DNA of 64,000 nucleotides from Polynucleobacter kasalickyi (GTDB taxonomy: Bacteria > Pseudomonadota > Gammaproteobacteria > Burkholderiales > Burkholderiaceae). Made by a program: the position numbers and the translations under genes. The notes beneath the pieces are model-generated. The model was given only the letters and a program-made list of their open reading frames with translations. It ran no database searches and had not been told where the DNA came from. Positions 39,581 to 48,016 of the stretch are shown in pieces. The stretch is from positions 22,149 to 86,148 of the forward strand of contig NZ_FWXJ01000013.1 of NCBI RefSeq assembly GCF_900176405.1. Direction: 5' to 3'. The stretch's first letter is position 1, and each line of letters begins with the position of its first letter.

Positions 39581-40608
39581 GCTCGCTCCTGAAATCCCAA
39601 ATCAGCCATCAACTTCAAAAATGCAATTGGTGGTGAACGTGACCAAATTTTTTCTTCCTCACTATCAGGATGGATCAAGCCTAACTGTGTGGCATGTAAC
39701 ATCTGACCTGGAATAGTGACGGCCTCGTCACCGTAAAAATTATCCATTAATAATTTTTGAATCTGTAAAGGTGCTTTCACATGGTAAACAGGGTCATTTA
39801 ATAAAGGGTAACCAAGATGCTGGAGATGAACCCTAATTTGATGCGTTCTACCCGTTTGTAATTTACATTCGATCAAGCTGATACTTCGACTATCGAAAGG
39901 TACTGTCTGTAGAACAGTAAATGATGTAATCGCTTCTTTTGCACTTGGACCCTGTGTTACTGCCATTTTCAATCGGTCACGTGGATCACGACCTATTGGC
40001 GCATTGATCGTTTTATTAAGCGGAGGCGTGCCCCAAACTAGTGCTAAATACCTTCTTGAAACCGTTCTAGATTGTAATTGTCGGACTAAATGCGTTTGTG
40101 CAATCAGACTTTTTGCGACGACAAGTAATCCAGAAGTATCTTTATCTAAGCGATGGACAATGCCAGCTCTAGGAACTTGGGAACACTCTGGAAAGTGATA
40201 AAGTAAGGCGTTTAAAAGAGTTCCACTCCAATTTCCGGCTGCTGGATGAACGACCAATCCAGCAGGTTTATTAATTAAAGCAATCGAAGAATCTGAATAT
40301 ACAATCTCAAGTGGAATATTTTCGGGATTGAAGGCTTTATTTTGAGGATCCTCAGGTATTGTGACAAAAAGGGTCTGTTCACCAGTAATTTGATCTTTAA
40401 TTTGCGCAAATTTGCCACTTTCATACCTTACTAAATTTGCGTCTATCCAGGTTTGAATTTTACTTCGAGAATACTGGGAAATACACGCGGCAAGAGACTT
40501 ATCGAGCCTTTCCCCCCGAAAATGTGAAGGAATGATGACAGTTAATTCAGCACTTGTCGGGATTTCTTCCGTTAACTCAACTTCATCGATATAATCTTCA
40601 TTAGACAT
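39559..40608 (-). CDS. rluD: 23S rRNA pseudouridine synthase RluD
   Basis: Makes pseudouridines in helix 69 of 23S rRNA (RluD type). The protein has an N-terminal S4 domain (GERLDKSLAACI, about residues 33-45) and the catalytic HRLDKDTSGLLVVAKS containing the active-site Asp, then CKLQTGRTHQIRVHLQHLGYPLLND. At 349 residues it is typical. It is divergent from bamD across 49 bp, a pairing widespread in proteobacteria, and overlaps pgeF downstream. Confidence 0.94.
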   Translation of the reverse strand: MSNEDYIDEVELTEEIPTSAELTVIIPSHFRGERLDKSLAACISQYSRSKIQTWIDANLVRYESGKFAQIKDQITGEQTLFVTIPEDPQNKAFNPENIPLEIVYSDSSIALINKPAGLVVHPAAGNWSGTLLNALLYHFPECSQVPRAGIVHRLDKDTSGLLVVAKSLIAQTHLVRQLQSRTVSRRYLALVWGTPPLNKTINAPIGRDPRDRLKMAVTQGPSAKEAITSFTVLQTVPFDSRSISLIECKLQTGRTHQIRVHLQHLGYPLLNDPVYHVKAPLQIQKLLMDNFYGDEAVTIPGQMLHATQLGLIHPDSEEEKIWSRSPPIAFLKLMADLGFQERAWQHLLN

Positions 40609-40657
40609 AAATTTTTGTCGTACTTCGCAACCCAGTTTATTAAAAAAGAGAACTAAT

Positions 40658-41509
40658 TTGTCTTCTACATCTTTCAGTTTAAATCGCCTTGTAAGATTTA
40701 CTTTGTTTTTTATTTTTTCCTGCGGCGTTTCTCAATTTTTGACTTCTTGTGCAAATTCTAATAATGATGTTACCGCTAGTTGGTCACAACAAAAATTAAT
40801 GGAAGAGGCAAAGCAAGCTTTAACTGATAAAGACTATGCAAATTGTGCCAAATATAATGAAAAACTGGAGTCCAGATATCCATTTGGACCTGCTGCAGAA
40901 CAGGCTCAACTGAATATTGCCTACTGCCACTGGAAGAAAAATGACATTGAACTGGCTTTGTTATCGATTAACCGCTTTATTCAATTACACCCTGGTCATC
41001 CCGAGATTGATTACGCCTACTACTTGAAGGGCTTAATTACTTTTAATGATAATTTAGGATTCTTCGCTTCATTCTCAGGACAAGACTTAAGTGAAAGAGA
41101 CCCGAAAGCTTCAAAAGATGCATTCGAGGCTTTTAAAACCCTTTCAACTCGTTATCCTAATAGTAAATATACCCCTGATGCGCTTGATAGAATGCGTTAT
41201 ATCGTCAATTCGTTGGCAGAAAGTGATGTCAATGCTGCTCGTTTTTACTTTCGCAGAGGTGCTTACATCGCATCAATCAATCGCGCACAAAATGCGATCA
41301 AGGAATACGACAGAGCACCAGCTATTGAAGAAGCTCTATATTTAATGGTTAAATCTTATGATGCCCTTGGCATGAAAGATCTCAGTGCAGATACCATGCG
41401 CGTTTTTACTACAAACTTCCCCCAAAGCGATATTTTTCAAACTGGTAAAAGAATCTCGATTACGGCCAGAGAAGCCTCTTGGTGGCAAATTTGGAATACC
41501 CAAAAGTAA
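40658..41509 (+). CDS. bamD: Outer membrane assembly lipoprotein BamD
   Basis: Lipoprotein of the BAM complex that inserts beta-barrel proteins into the outer membrane. It has a signal sequence with basic start (NRLVR), a hydrophobic core and lipobox LTSC (Cys31), followed by TPR-like repeats with QAQLNIAYCHWKKNDIELAL and HPEIDYAYYLKGLI. Start is TTG at 40658 with an AAGAGAA Shine-Dalgarno; no ATG exists in the right place. Divergent from rluD as in many proteobacteria. Confidence 0.9.
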   Translation: MSSTSFSLNRLVRFTLFFIFSCGVSQFLTSCANSNNDVTASWSQQKLMEEAKQALTDKDYANCAKYNEKLESRYPFGPAAEQAQLNIAYCHWKKNDIELALLSINRFIQLHPGHPEIDYAYYLKGLITFNDNLGFFASFSGQDLSERDPKASKDAFEAFKTLSTRYPNSKYTPDALDRMRYIVNSLAESDVNAARFYFRRGAYIASINRAQNAIKEYDRAPAIEEALYLMVKSYDALGMKDLSADTMRVFTTNFPQSDIFQTGKRISITAREASWWQIWNTQK

Positions 41510-41521
41510 TTTAACTACTGT

Positions 41522-41546
41522 GGTGATGACCTGATGGCTCATCACC
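41522..41546. terminator. Hairpin after bamD
   Basis: GGTGATGA (41522-41529) pairs with TCATCACC (41539-41546) over a 9-nt loop, 13 nt after bamD and before the converging alr stop. The following run is only weakly T-rich, so termination strength is doubtful. Confidence 0.5.
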
Positions 41547-41573
41547 TTCATTACAAAATGACTCAATTCTGAG

Positions 41574-42710
41574 CTAAATCACTTTCAAGGGTACTCGCTG
41601 GGTTACTGCGCACATTAACTCATATCCGACTGTGTCACTATACATTGCGACATCATCGATTGGTACATTGTTACCCCAAAGTTCGACTTTGGTACCAATA
41701 TTAGCTTGTGGAACACTACTTAAATCAATGGTAATCATATCCATTGATACCCGACCAATTAAAGGAACTCTTACACCGCCTAAGTTAGCAATTTCGTCAT
41801 TAGAGAATTGAACCCAAACAGGCGTTCCCTCCTTCGCATGACGAGGATAGCCATCCGCATAACCGCAAGCAACAATACCTACACGAGTATTTCTTTTTGC
41901 GACAAATTGTGATCCATACCCAACACTATCACCACTACCAATTTCCTGAATCGAAATTATTTCAGAAGATAAGGTCATTCCGGGCTTAAACTTTAAATGG
42001 GCAATATCGTGGTATTTCCCTGTTGGAGAGGCACCATACAAAAGAATGCCGGGTCTCACCCAATCCGCATGGACATCCGGATAATTTAAAATCGCCGAAG
42101 AATTTGCTGCGGAACGATATCCCTCCATCCATTGAGTGGTATGTTCAAAAATTTCCCATTGATCAGCGACTGTTGGCGCTATTTTTTCATCATCGGCATT
42201 AGCGAAGTGAGTCAAGTGATGGACTTTGTAACCTGAATGAAGAAGATGGTTGTATGCCAGTCCATATTCTCCTGATTTAAATCCCAAACGATTCATACCG
42301 GAGTTCAATTTCAGCCAAATCTCTACCTTCGATTTAAATTGTTCAGCCTCGCTTAGAGATAAAGAAGAGACATATTGTTCAATCCACTCTAATTGTAAAA
42401 AATGATGGACCACAATGTTGGACTCTGTCTGATGAACTTGTTTTAATTCCTCTTCAGAAAAAATCCCTTCCAATAATAAAATTCTTTTATGCCACCCCAT
42501 CTCACGTAGCTCAAGTACCTGTTGAAGGTCTAATAAGGCAAGACCATCCGCTTCGGCAAAGCCTATGAAGGCTGCCCTCAGAGAATGTCCATAGGCATTT
42601 GCTTTGACGACTGCCCATACAAATCGTTGATTCGATAGATTCTTTACCTGAATCAAGTTATCTTTTAAATTCTGTGTAACAATCGTAGCTAGTATTGGTC
42701 TGTTCATCAA
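41574..42710 (-). CDS. alr: Alanine racemase
   Basis: PLP enzyme that makes D-alanine for peptidoglycan. The PLP lysine is Lys36 in AVVKANAYGHS, and the catalytic tyrosine is in CGYADGYPRHA at about residue 269. The C terminus with GRVSMDMITIDLS is typical. The second Met could be the true start. Length 378 residues. It is divergent from lplT (46 bp); in many Burkholderiales radA follows alr, but here bamD is the convergent neighbour. Confidence 0.95.
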   Translation of the reverse strand: MMNRPILATIVTQNLKDNLIQVKNLSNQRFVWAVVKANAYGHSLRAAFIGFAEADGLALLDLQQVLELREMGWHKRILLLEGIFSEEELKQVHQTESNIVVHHFLQLEWIEQYVSSLSLSEAEQFKSKVEIWLKLNSGMNRLGFKSGEYGLAYNHLLHSGYKVHHLTHFANADDEKIAPTVADQWEIFEHTTQWMEGYRSAANSSAILNYPDVHADWVRPGILLYGASPTGKYHDIAHLKFKPGMTLSSEIISIQEIGSGDSVGYGSQFVAKRNTRVGIVACGYADGYPRHAKEGTPVWVQFSNDEIANLGGVRVPLIGRVSMDMITIDLSSVPQANIGTKVELWGNNVPIDDVAMYSDTVGYELMCAVTQRVPLKVI

Positions 42711-42755
42711 CTTCCGTTTATCATAGAAAAATTAGTAATTACTCATATTGTACGA

Positions 42756-44075
42756 ATGAAACCTGGATTTTACGCAATTATGTCAGCACAGTTCTTTTCT
42801 TCACTGGCTGACAACGCTCTCCTTATCGCGGCTATAGCCCTTCTCTTGCAATTAGATTCGCCGGCTTGGATGACACCGCTCTTAAAACTGTTCTTTGTAC
42901 TATCTTATGTAGTCCTTGCTGCATTCGTTGGAGCCTTTGCAGACTCCAGGCCTAAGGGTAAAGTGATGTTAATGACCAACGCGATTAAGTTAATTGGCTG
43001 CCTGGTCATGCTGTTTGGCTTTCACCCTCTTGCCGCATATGCAATTGTAGGCTTTGGTGCTGCAGCTTACTCCCCTGCCAAATACGGTATATTAACCGAG
43101 TTACTGCCCCCTGAAAAGTTAGTTGCTGCGAATGGTTGGATTGAAGGCTTAACGGTTGGATCAATTATTTTGGGAACAGTACTTGGGGGTATTTTAATTA
43201 ATCCTTCAGTTGCTGCCACTTTATTATCAATTGATTTACCTGTATTTGACTCACACATAGACACTCCTCCAGAAGCGGCTATCGCCATTATTATGGTGTT
43301 GTATTTTATTGCAGCCTTAATCAATTTAAAGATTCCTGATACGGGAGTCGTCTACGAAAACATCAATAAAAACCCAATTAAATTAGTTCAAAATTTCGCT
43401 CATTGTTTTAAGGTTTTATGGAGCGATCGGCTCGGACAAATCTCCTTAGCGGTGACGACTCTATTTTGGGGGATTGGAGCTACCCTTCAATTTATTATTC
43501 TGAAATGGGCGGAGAGTGCTCTGCAAATGGATTTGTCAAGAAGCGCTATCTTACAAGCGGTCGTTGCCCTAGGTGTTGCGGGTGGTGCAATCTGGGCTGC
43601 AGCAAGAGTACCGCTAAAGAACTCCCTAGTTGTCCTGAAGTATGGGGTAATTATGGGCTTTTTTGTCATCACACTAGCAGGCTTTCAACAGCATCAATTT
43701 GGTGATTATGTCATTCATTTTGGATTTATTCATGTACCAGCTCACTTGTTATTTATATACATCTTCCTGTTTATTATTGGCTGGATGTCTGGCTACTTTG
43801 TTGTGCCGATGAATGCGCTATTACAACATCGAGGCCATGTGTTGTTATCCGCTGGACATTCAATTGCGGTGCAAAATTTAAATGAAAATTTATCCGTATT
43901 GGTGATGCTGGGAATTTACTCTTTACTTATCTCTTTAAATGTACCAGTACAAGTGGTCATCTTATGCTTTGGTTGTTTTGTCATTATTTCAATGGCGTTA
44001 GTGATTCACTGGCATAAATCCAATCAAAAAGAATACGATTCTTTGCACTTGATTGGTGAAGAGAAACATCATTAA
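42756..44075 (+). CDS. lplT: Lysophospholipid transporter LplT (MFS)
   Basis: Inner-membrane flippase of lysophospholipids. The 439-residue protein has about 12 transmembrane helices and opens MKPGFYAIMSAQFFSSLADNA, the LplT signature. Typical motifs YSPAKYGILTELLPPEKLVAANG and FGFHPLAAYAIVGFGAAAY are present. It is divergent from alr; the downstream HolD-like gene converges. No acyltransferase-synthetase (aas) gene is adjacent here. Confidence 0.93.
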   Translation: MKPGFYAIMSAQFFSSLADNALLIAAIALLLQLDSPAWMTPLLKLFFVLSYVVLAAFVGAFADSRPKGKVMLMTNAIKLIGCLVMLFGFHPLAAYAIVGFGAAAYSPAKYGILTELLPPEKLVAANGWIEGLTVGSIILGTVLGGILINPSVAATLLSIDLPVFDSHIDTPPEAAIAIIMVLYFIAALINLKIPDTGVVYENINKNPIKLVQNFAHCFKVLWSDRLGQISLAVTTLFWGIGATLQFIILKWAESALQMDLSRSAILQAVVALGVAGGAIWAAARVPLKNSLVVLKYGVIMGFFVITLAGFQQHQFGDYVIHFGFIHVPAHLLFIYIFLFIIGWMSGYFVVPMNALLQHRGHVLLSAGHSIAVQNLNENLSVLVMLGIYSLLISLNVPVQVVILCFGCFVIISMALVIHWHKSNQKEYDSLHLIGEEKHH

Positions 44076-44135
44076 TGACTAACTGAGTAACTCATTTTAT
44101 AAATGTAATTAGTCAGATGTGCGGTTCATCATCAC

Positions 44136-44672
44136 TTAGTTCATCTCTAAATATACTGATCTTGCCATTACTAAATCATTCCAAAGATCCCTTTTTTTTA
44201 TAGGGTTATTTCGTAAGGTTTCAATATCGTGTGTAATTAAAACGGGAATATCATTCCCCTCATGATTGCTTGTTTCAAAAATGATTTCACGAAGTTCTTG
44301 AGCTGTAGAGGGTTCTTTAGAAAAAAACTGACCTGGAGCATCTCCAAAAGCAATGAGTAAATCACCTTTGACCGCCTCAACTTGCCAATTACTTGACTGA
44401 AACTCCAAGGTCAAAATCTCTACCCCGAATTTTCTGATTGTACTAATTACTTTTGAGAATAATGGGGTTTGCATAGCATTTGCTTTAGCAACAATCACCC
44501 AAGTTGGTAATGTTTGTGGAGATGGCATAACAGTTCGCTCAGTTAATGGAGAAAATGAGGGTTGATCATTTTGAATGTGCTGGACAGTAGCATCCAAGTG
44601 TAGGCTTGAATCGGCCTGTTTTAATACCCATGGGGTAATTCCAAGTTCTTTTAAAATTTGGTTACGATTCAT
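44136..44672 (-). CDS. HolD (DNA polymerase III psi)-like UDG-fold protein
   Basis: The 178-residue protein starts ILKELGITPWVLKQ, closely like the clamp-loader-binding N terminus of E. coli psi (LGITQWSLRR, from memory), with Trp15 matching its Trp17. The C-terminal LRNNPIKKRDLWNDLVMA resembles both psi and the end of family 4 uracil-DNA glycosylases. A glycosylase-like GDAPG remains at about 110-114, but the protein has no cysteine, so it cannot hold the family 4 Fe-S cluster. It follows rimI with a 4-nt overlap, as holD is beside rimI in E. coli. Likely a psi subunit; a degenerate glycosylase is the alternative. Confidence 0.65.
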   Translation of the reverse strand: MNRNQILKELGITPWVLKQADSSLHLDATVQHIQNDQPSFSPLTERTVMPSPQTLPTWVIVAKANAMQTPLFSKVISTIRKFGVEILTLEFQSSNWQVEAVKGDLLIAFGDAPGQFFSKEPSTAQELREIIFETSNHEGNDIPVLITHDIETLRNNPIKKRDLWNDLVMARSVYLEMN

Positions 44673-45157
44673 GAGATCTCTTCAATCATTAAGTTTTTCT
44701 GCATCACAAAGGCATCTTCTCGAGCATTCAATTGATTTTCCTTGGACATTGGATAATATCCCTTACGAACACCAATTTGCTCAAAGCCTAATTTGTGATA
44801 AAGGTGAATCGCTTCAAAATTACTTGCTCTAACCTCTAGCAGGATACGCTTAAAGCTTCGTTCAAGACAAGTCTTTTCCAACGCATCAATTGCACTTTTG
44901 GCAATACCCAAGCGACGATAATTTGGGTGGATAGTAATATTCAACAGATGAGCCTCCTCAAATCCAGGCATCACCACACAATGTCCAAGGATATTCCCTT
45001 GTGAACCCTTATCAATAAAAACATAATTCCAATAATTTGAGGCTATACAATCCAAAAAGTTATTGGCTTTCCAGGGGGTAACATGAGAGCTTTTTTCGGT
45101 CAATAAAACCTGCTCTAAATTTTCCTCTTGCATAATCTTAAATTCAAAATTTATCAT
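44669..45157 (-). CDS. rimI: Ribosomal protein S18 alanine N-acetyltransferase
   Basis: GNAT-family acetyltransferase of ribosomal protein S18 N terminus. The acetyl-CoA motif RRLGIAKSAIDALEK is visible, along with AIHLYHKLGFEQIGVRKGYYP. The open frame reaches 45193 inside tsaB, but the ATG at 45157 (MINFEFKIMQEENL) has an AAGAG Shine-Dalgarno and lies 7 nt after the tsaB stop, so it is preferred (162 residues). It stands between tsaB and the HolD-like gene, the latter overlapping by 4 nt. Confidence 0.88.
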   Translation of the reverse strand: MINFEFKIMQEENLEQVLLTEKSSHVTPWKANNFLDCIASNYWNYVFIDKGSQGNILGHCVVMPGFEEAHLLNITIHPNYRRLGIAKSAIDALEKTCLERSFKRILLEVRASNFEAIHLYHKLGFEQIGVRKGYYPMSKENQLNAREDAFVMQKNLMIEEIS

Positions 45158-45164
45158 GCATCTC

Positions 45165-45854
45165 TTAAGGTCGAGTGAATTGTAATCTTTCAAGTGTCGT
45201 TTTCGCCACCTTATCTCTTACATAAAGTGGTTGACAGTCCTCGGGATCAAATTGTTGATGACGGTTGATAAGACTAGCCTGATACGCAATCCCCAATGCA
45301 TGAGGAACGCCAATAGTGACATGCTTAAAATTAGCCATAAAAGGCTCATATAAAGAGCACTCAAAAGCCAATAAAGATTCTTTGCCAGAGCGAATCTCTA
45401 CATTATCTTGTAAATAAATAGGTCCATTGCGAACTGGTAATTCATCTTTAGCTTGTTGATACTCGCATAGGTAGATTTGATTCATTCTGGCATCAATTGC
45501 GGCCATAAAACTATCTGATTGAAACGACTCTGGACGCATGAGCCATTCATAGGCAACCATACCATCTAGACTTGCAATTGGAATGAGGGATTTACCTTGA
45601 GCAAAGGCTAGCCCCTGAGAAACCCCTATACCCAATCTAATTCCTGTAAAAGCGCCAGGACCTTGCGAACAGGCGAATACAGAAATATCCTCTAAACGAA
45701 GTTGAGCTTGGTCAAGAACTGCTTGAACGTTATCAAGTAAACGTTGACTAGCTGTATTAGCGATTAATTCGTGTTGGTAAAAGTAATTGTTTTTATCTAT
45801 AAAAATAGCCACCGAACACCATTGTGAGGTCGTATCGATGGCTAAGATTGTCAT
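45165..45854 (-). CDS. tsaB: tRNA t6A threonylcarbamoyltransferase partner TsaB
   Basis: ASKHA-fold protein that pairs with TsaD in making t6A at position 37 of ANN-decoding tRNAs. It starts MTILAIDTTSQWCSVAIF and has the conserved CSQGPGAFTGIRLGIGVSQGLAFA. At 229 residues it is normal for TsaB. It starts 12 nt after the aceB stop and is followed by rimI, giving a VOC-aceB-tsaB-rimI-holD-like string on one strand without clear terminators. Confidence 0.94.
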   Translation of the reverse strand: MTILAIDTTSQWCSVAIFIDKNNYFYQHELIANTASQRLLDNVQAVLDQAQLRLEDISVFACSQGPGAFTGIRLGIGVSQGLAFAQGKSLIPIASLDGMVAYEWLMRPESFQSDSFMAAIDARMNQIYLCEYQQAKDELPVRNGPIYLQDNVEIRSGKESLLAFECSLYEPFMANFKHVTIGVPHALGIAYQASLINRHQQFDPEDCQPLYVRDKVAKTTLERLQFTRP

Positions 45855-45866
45855 TAAAAAATTTAC

Positions 45867-47444
45867 TTAAATTTCTTCGTACAAAGGTAAAGTTAAGAAC
45901 TCTTCAAAATTCTCACCCGTAGACATAACGTCAAAAATTTCTGCCGCTCTGTCAAAATGACCAATGGCACCAGAGGCATTTACTTTTGCAAGCTCTTCAG
46001 GAACCATTGATTTCACTAGTTCAGCAGTAACCTTGCGACCATCATCTAAAACACCTTTAGGTGATCGAATCCATTGCCAAACCTGTGAACGACTAATTTC
46101 AGCTGTAGCCGCATCTTCCATCAAGTTATGAATAGGTACACAACCATTACCAGCTAACCAGGCGCCTAAGTAATGAATACCTACATTAATATTCATTCTT
46201 AAACCAGCTTCCGTGATTGGGGCTTCAGGTTGGAAATTTAATAAATCAGAGGCCTTGACTGCGACTTCAGGCTTTTGTTTTTCAAACTGATTTAACTTAT
46301 CACCTAAAACTTTCTTAAACTCAATCATAGCTGGTTCAACTAGACCAGGATGTGCAACCCAACCACCATCGTAGCCATCTTCTGCATCACGCTTTTTGTC
46401 AGAAATAATTCCACCCATCGCAATTGCATTTTTCTCAGGATCGTTTTTAATCGGAATCAATGCACTCATACCACCAATCGCGGGAGCACCACGGTGGTGA
46501 CAGGTTTTTAATAACAGTAAGGCATAAGCACGCATAAATGGAGAAGTCATCGTGACTTTAGCGCGGTCAGCTAAGCAGAAATTCTTATCCACTTTGAATT
46601 TTTTAATACAGGAGAAAATGTAATCCCAACGACCAGCGTTAAGACCTGCACTGTGCTCACGAAGTTCATACAGAATTTCATCCATTTCGAAAGCAGCAAG
46701 AATGGTTTCAATTAAGACAGTTGCCTTAATGGTACCTTGCGGTAAACCCATTTCATTTTGAGCCATGACAAAAATATCATTCCATAAACGCGCCTCTAAA
46801 TGGCTTTCCATTTTAGGTAAATAAAAATATGGGCCAGCACCACGAGCTAACAACTCACGGGCATTATGGAACAAAAATAAAGCAAAATCAAAAATACCAC
46901 CAGAAATTCTCTTGCCATCAATAGTGACATGCTTTTCATCTAAGTGCCAGCCACGTGGGCGGACTTGGAGAACTGCAATCTTTTCATTGAGCGTATAAAT
47001 TTTGCCATTTTGCTCAAGAGTTAATTCTCTTTTGATCGCACTTCTTAAGTTAATTTGACCTTGGATTTGATTCGACCAACTTGGACTGTTTGAATCTTCA
47101 AAATCAGTCATGTAGGAATCAGCACCAGAGTTATAAGCATTAATAACCATTTTGGCATCAACTGGCCCAGTAATCTCGACTCTTCTGCACTGCAAAGCGT
47201 CAGGAATAGGAGCAATTTTCCAATCGCCATTACGAATAGAAGCTGTTTCTGGCAAAAAGTCTGGCATTTCACCAGCATCTAATCTTTTCGTTCTTTCCAC
47301 ACGCATTTGCAATAACTCTTGACGACGTGGTTCAAAAGTATTGTGCAACTTAGCGACAAGAGCTAAAGCATCTGGTGTTAAAACGGTTGCAAATTCTGGG
47401 GTAATTTCGGCGTGGATTACCATTCCATTAGGCAGTTGAGACAT
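45867..47444 (-). CDS. aceB: Malate synthase A
   Basis: Condenses glyoxylate with acetyl-CoA to malate. The family block RPRGWHLDEKHVTIDGKRIS and LPKMESHLEARLWNDIF are present, and the magnesium-binding region follows. The open frame begins at a TTG at 47465, but the ATG at 47444 (MSQLPNGMVIHAEI) has an AGGAGA Shine-Dalgarno 6 nt upstream and fits the family, giving 525 residues. It sits downstream of the methylmalonyl-CoA genes, while no isocitrate lyase gene lies in the window. The neighbouring tsaB starts 12 nt after its stop. Confidence 0.95.
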   Translation of the reverse strand: MSQLPNGMVIHAEITPEFATVLTPDALALVAKLHNTFEPRRQELLQMRVERTKRLDAGEMPDFLPETASIRNGDWKIAPIPDALQCRRVEITGPVDAKMVINAYNSGADSYMTDFEDSNSPSWSNQIQGQINLRSAIKRELTLEQNGKIYTLNEKIAVLQVRPRGWHLDEKHVTIDGKRISGGIFDFALFLFHNARELLARGAGPYFYLPKMESHLEARLWNDIFVMAQNEMGLPQGTIKATVLIETILAAFEMDEILYELREHSAGLNAGRWDYIFSCIKKFKVDKNFCLADRAKVTMTSPFMRAYALLLLKTCHHRGAPAIGGMSALIPIKNDPEKNAIAMGGIISDKKRDAEDGYDGGWVAHPGLVEPAMIEFKKVLGDKLNQFEKQKPEVAVKASDLLNFQPEAPITEAGLRMNINVGIHYLGAWLAGNGCVPIHNLMEDAATAEISRSQVWQWIRSPKGVLDDGRKVTAELVKSMVPEELAKVNASGAIGHFDRAAEIFDVMSTGENFEEFLTLPLYEEI

Positions 47445-47523
47445 TGATTCTCCTGTGATGAGCAAAAGACATATTATAAATCAAACCATCAAGATCCCAC
47501 GGGCATGAATGGTTTATTTCATT

Positions 47524-47991
47524 CTACTTTTTACCATAACTTTCAATTACATCCAGGGGGGCTTGCACCAATTCAATCAAAACACCACTCCCAGCAATAG
47601 GAAATTCTTCATTACTTTTAGGGTGGATAAAAATAATATCGTGACCGTCACCACCGCGACGAATGCCTCCTGGAGCAAACCGAACTCCCTGCCCAGTTAA
47701 CCACTCAACTGCTAAAGGCAAATTGTCCACCCATAAACCAATGTGATTCAGAGGGGTTAAGTGAACGGCAGGCTTCTTATTTGGATCAATCGGCTGCATC
47801 AAATCAAACTCTATAGGGTGATCTCCACCGCCTAAAGTATAAATGTCTTCGTCGACATTTTCCCGCTCAGATCGAAAGGTTAATTTGTAATCTAAACCCA
47901 ACATATCTGCCCATAAAGTTTTTAATTGATCTTTATTTTCAGAGCCGATGGCAACTTGTTGAAGCCCTAATATTTTGAATGGTCTTTGCAT
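47524..47991 (-). CDS. VOC-family protein, possible methylmalonyl-CoA epimerase
   Basis: A 155-residue vicinal-oxygen-chelate protein of two beta-alpha-beta modules ([20 protein letters not shown] and [10 protein letters not shown]). It closes the scpA-meaB-pccB-pccA run, which otherwise lacks an epimerase for (S)- to (R)-methylmalonyl-CoA, so that role is the simplest guess. However the first metal ligand (His in classical epimerases) is Gln12 here; His82 and Glu139 remain. Related proteins in Burkholderiales are annotated only as VOC. Function therefore is uncertain. Confidence 0.7.
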   Translation of the reverse strand: MQRPFKILGLQQVAIGSENKDQLKTLWADMLGLDYKLTFRSERENVDEDIYTLGGGDHPIEFDLMQPIDPNKKPAVHLTPLNHIGLWVDNLPLAVEWLTGQGVRFAPGGIRRGGDGHDIIFIHPKSNEEFPIAGSGVLIELVQAPLDVIESYGKK

Positions 47992-48016
47992 GATGAATGT
48001 CCCTTTATAGAATAAT

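Noticed and set aside
47445..47465. TTG start of aceB
   Set aside because: An AGGAGA Shine-Dalgarno sits just before the internal ATG at 47444.
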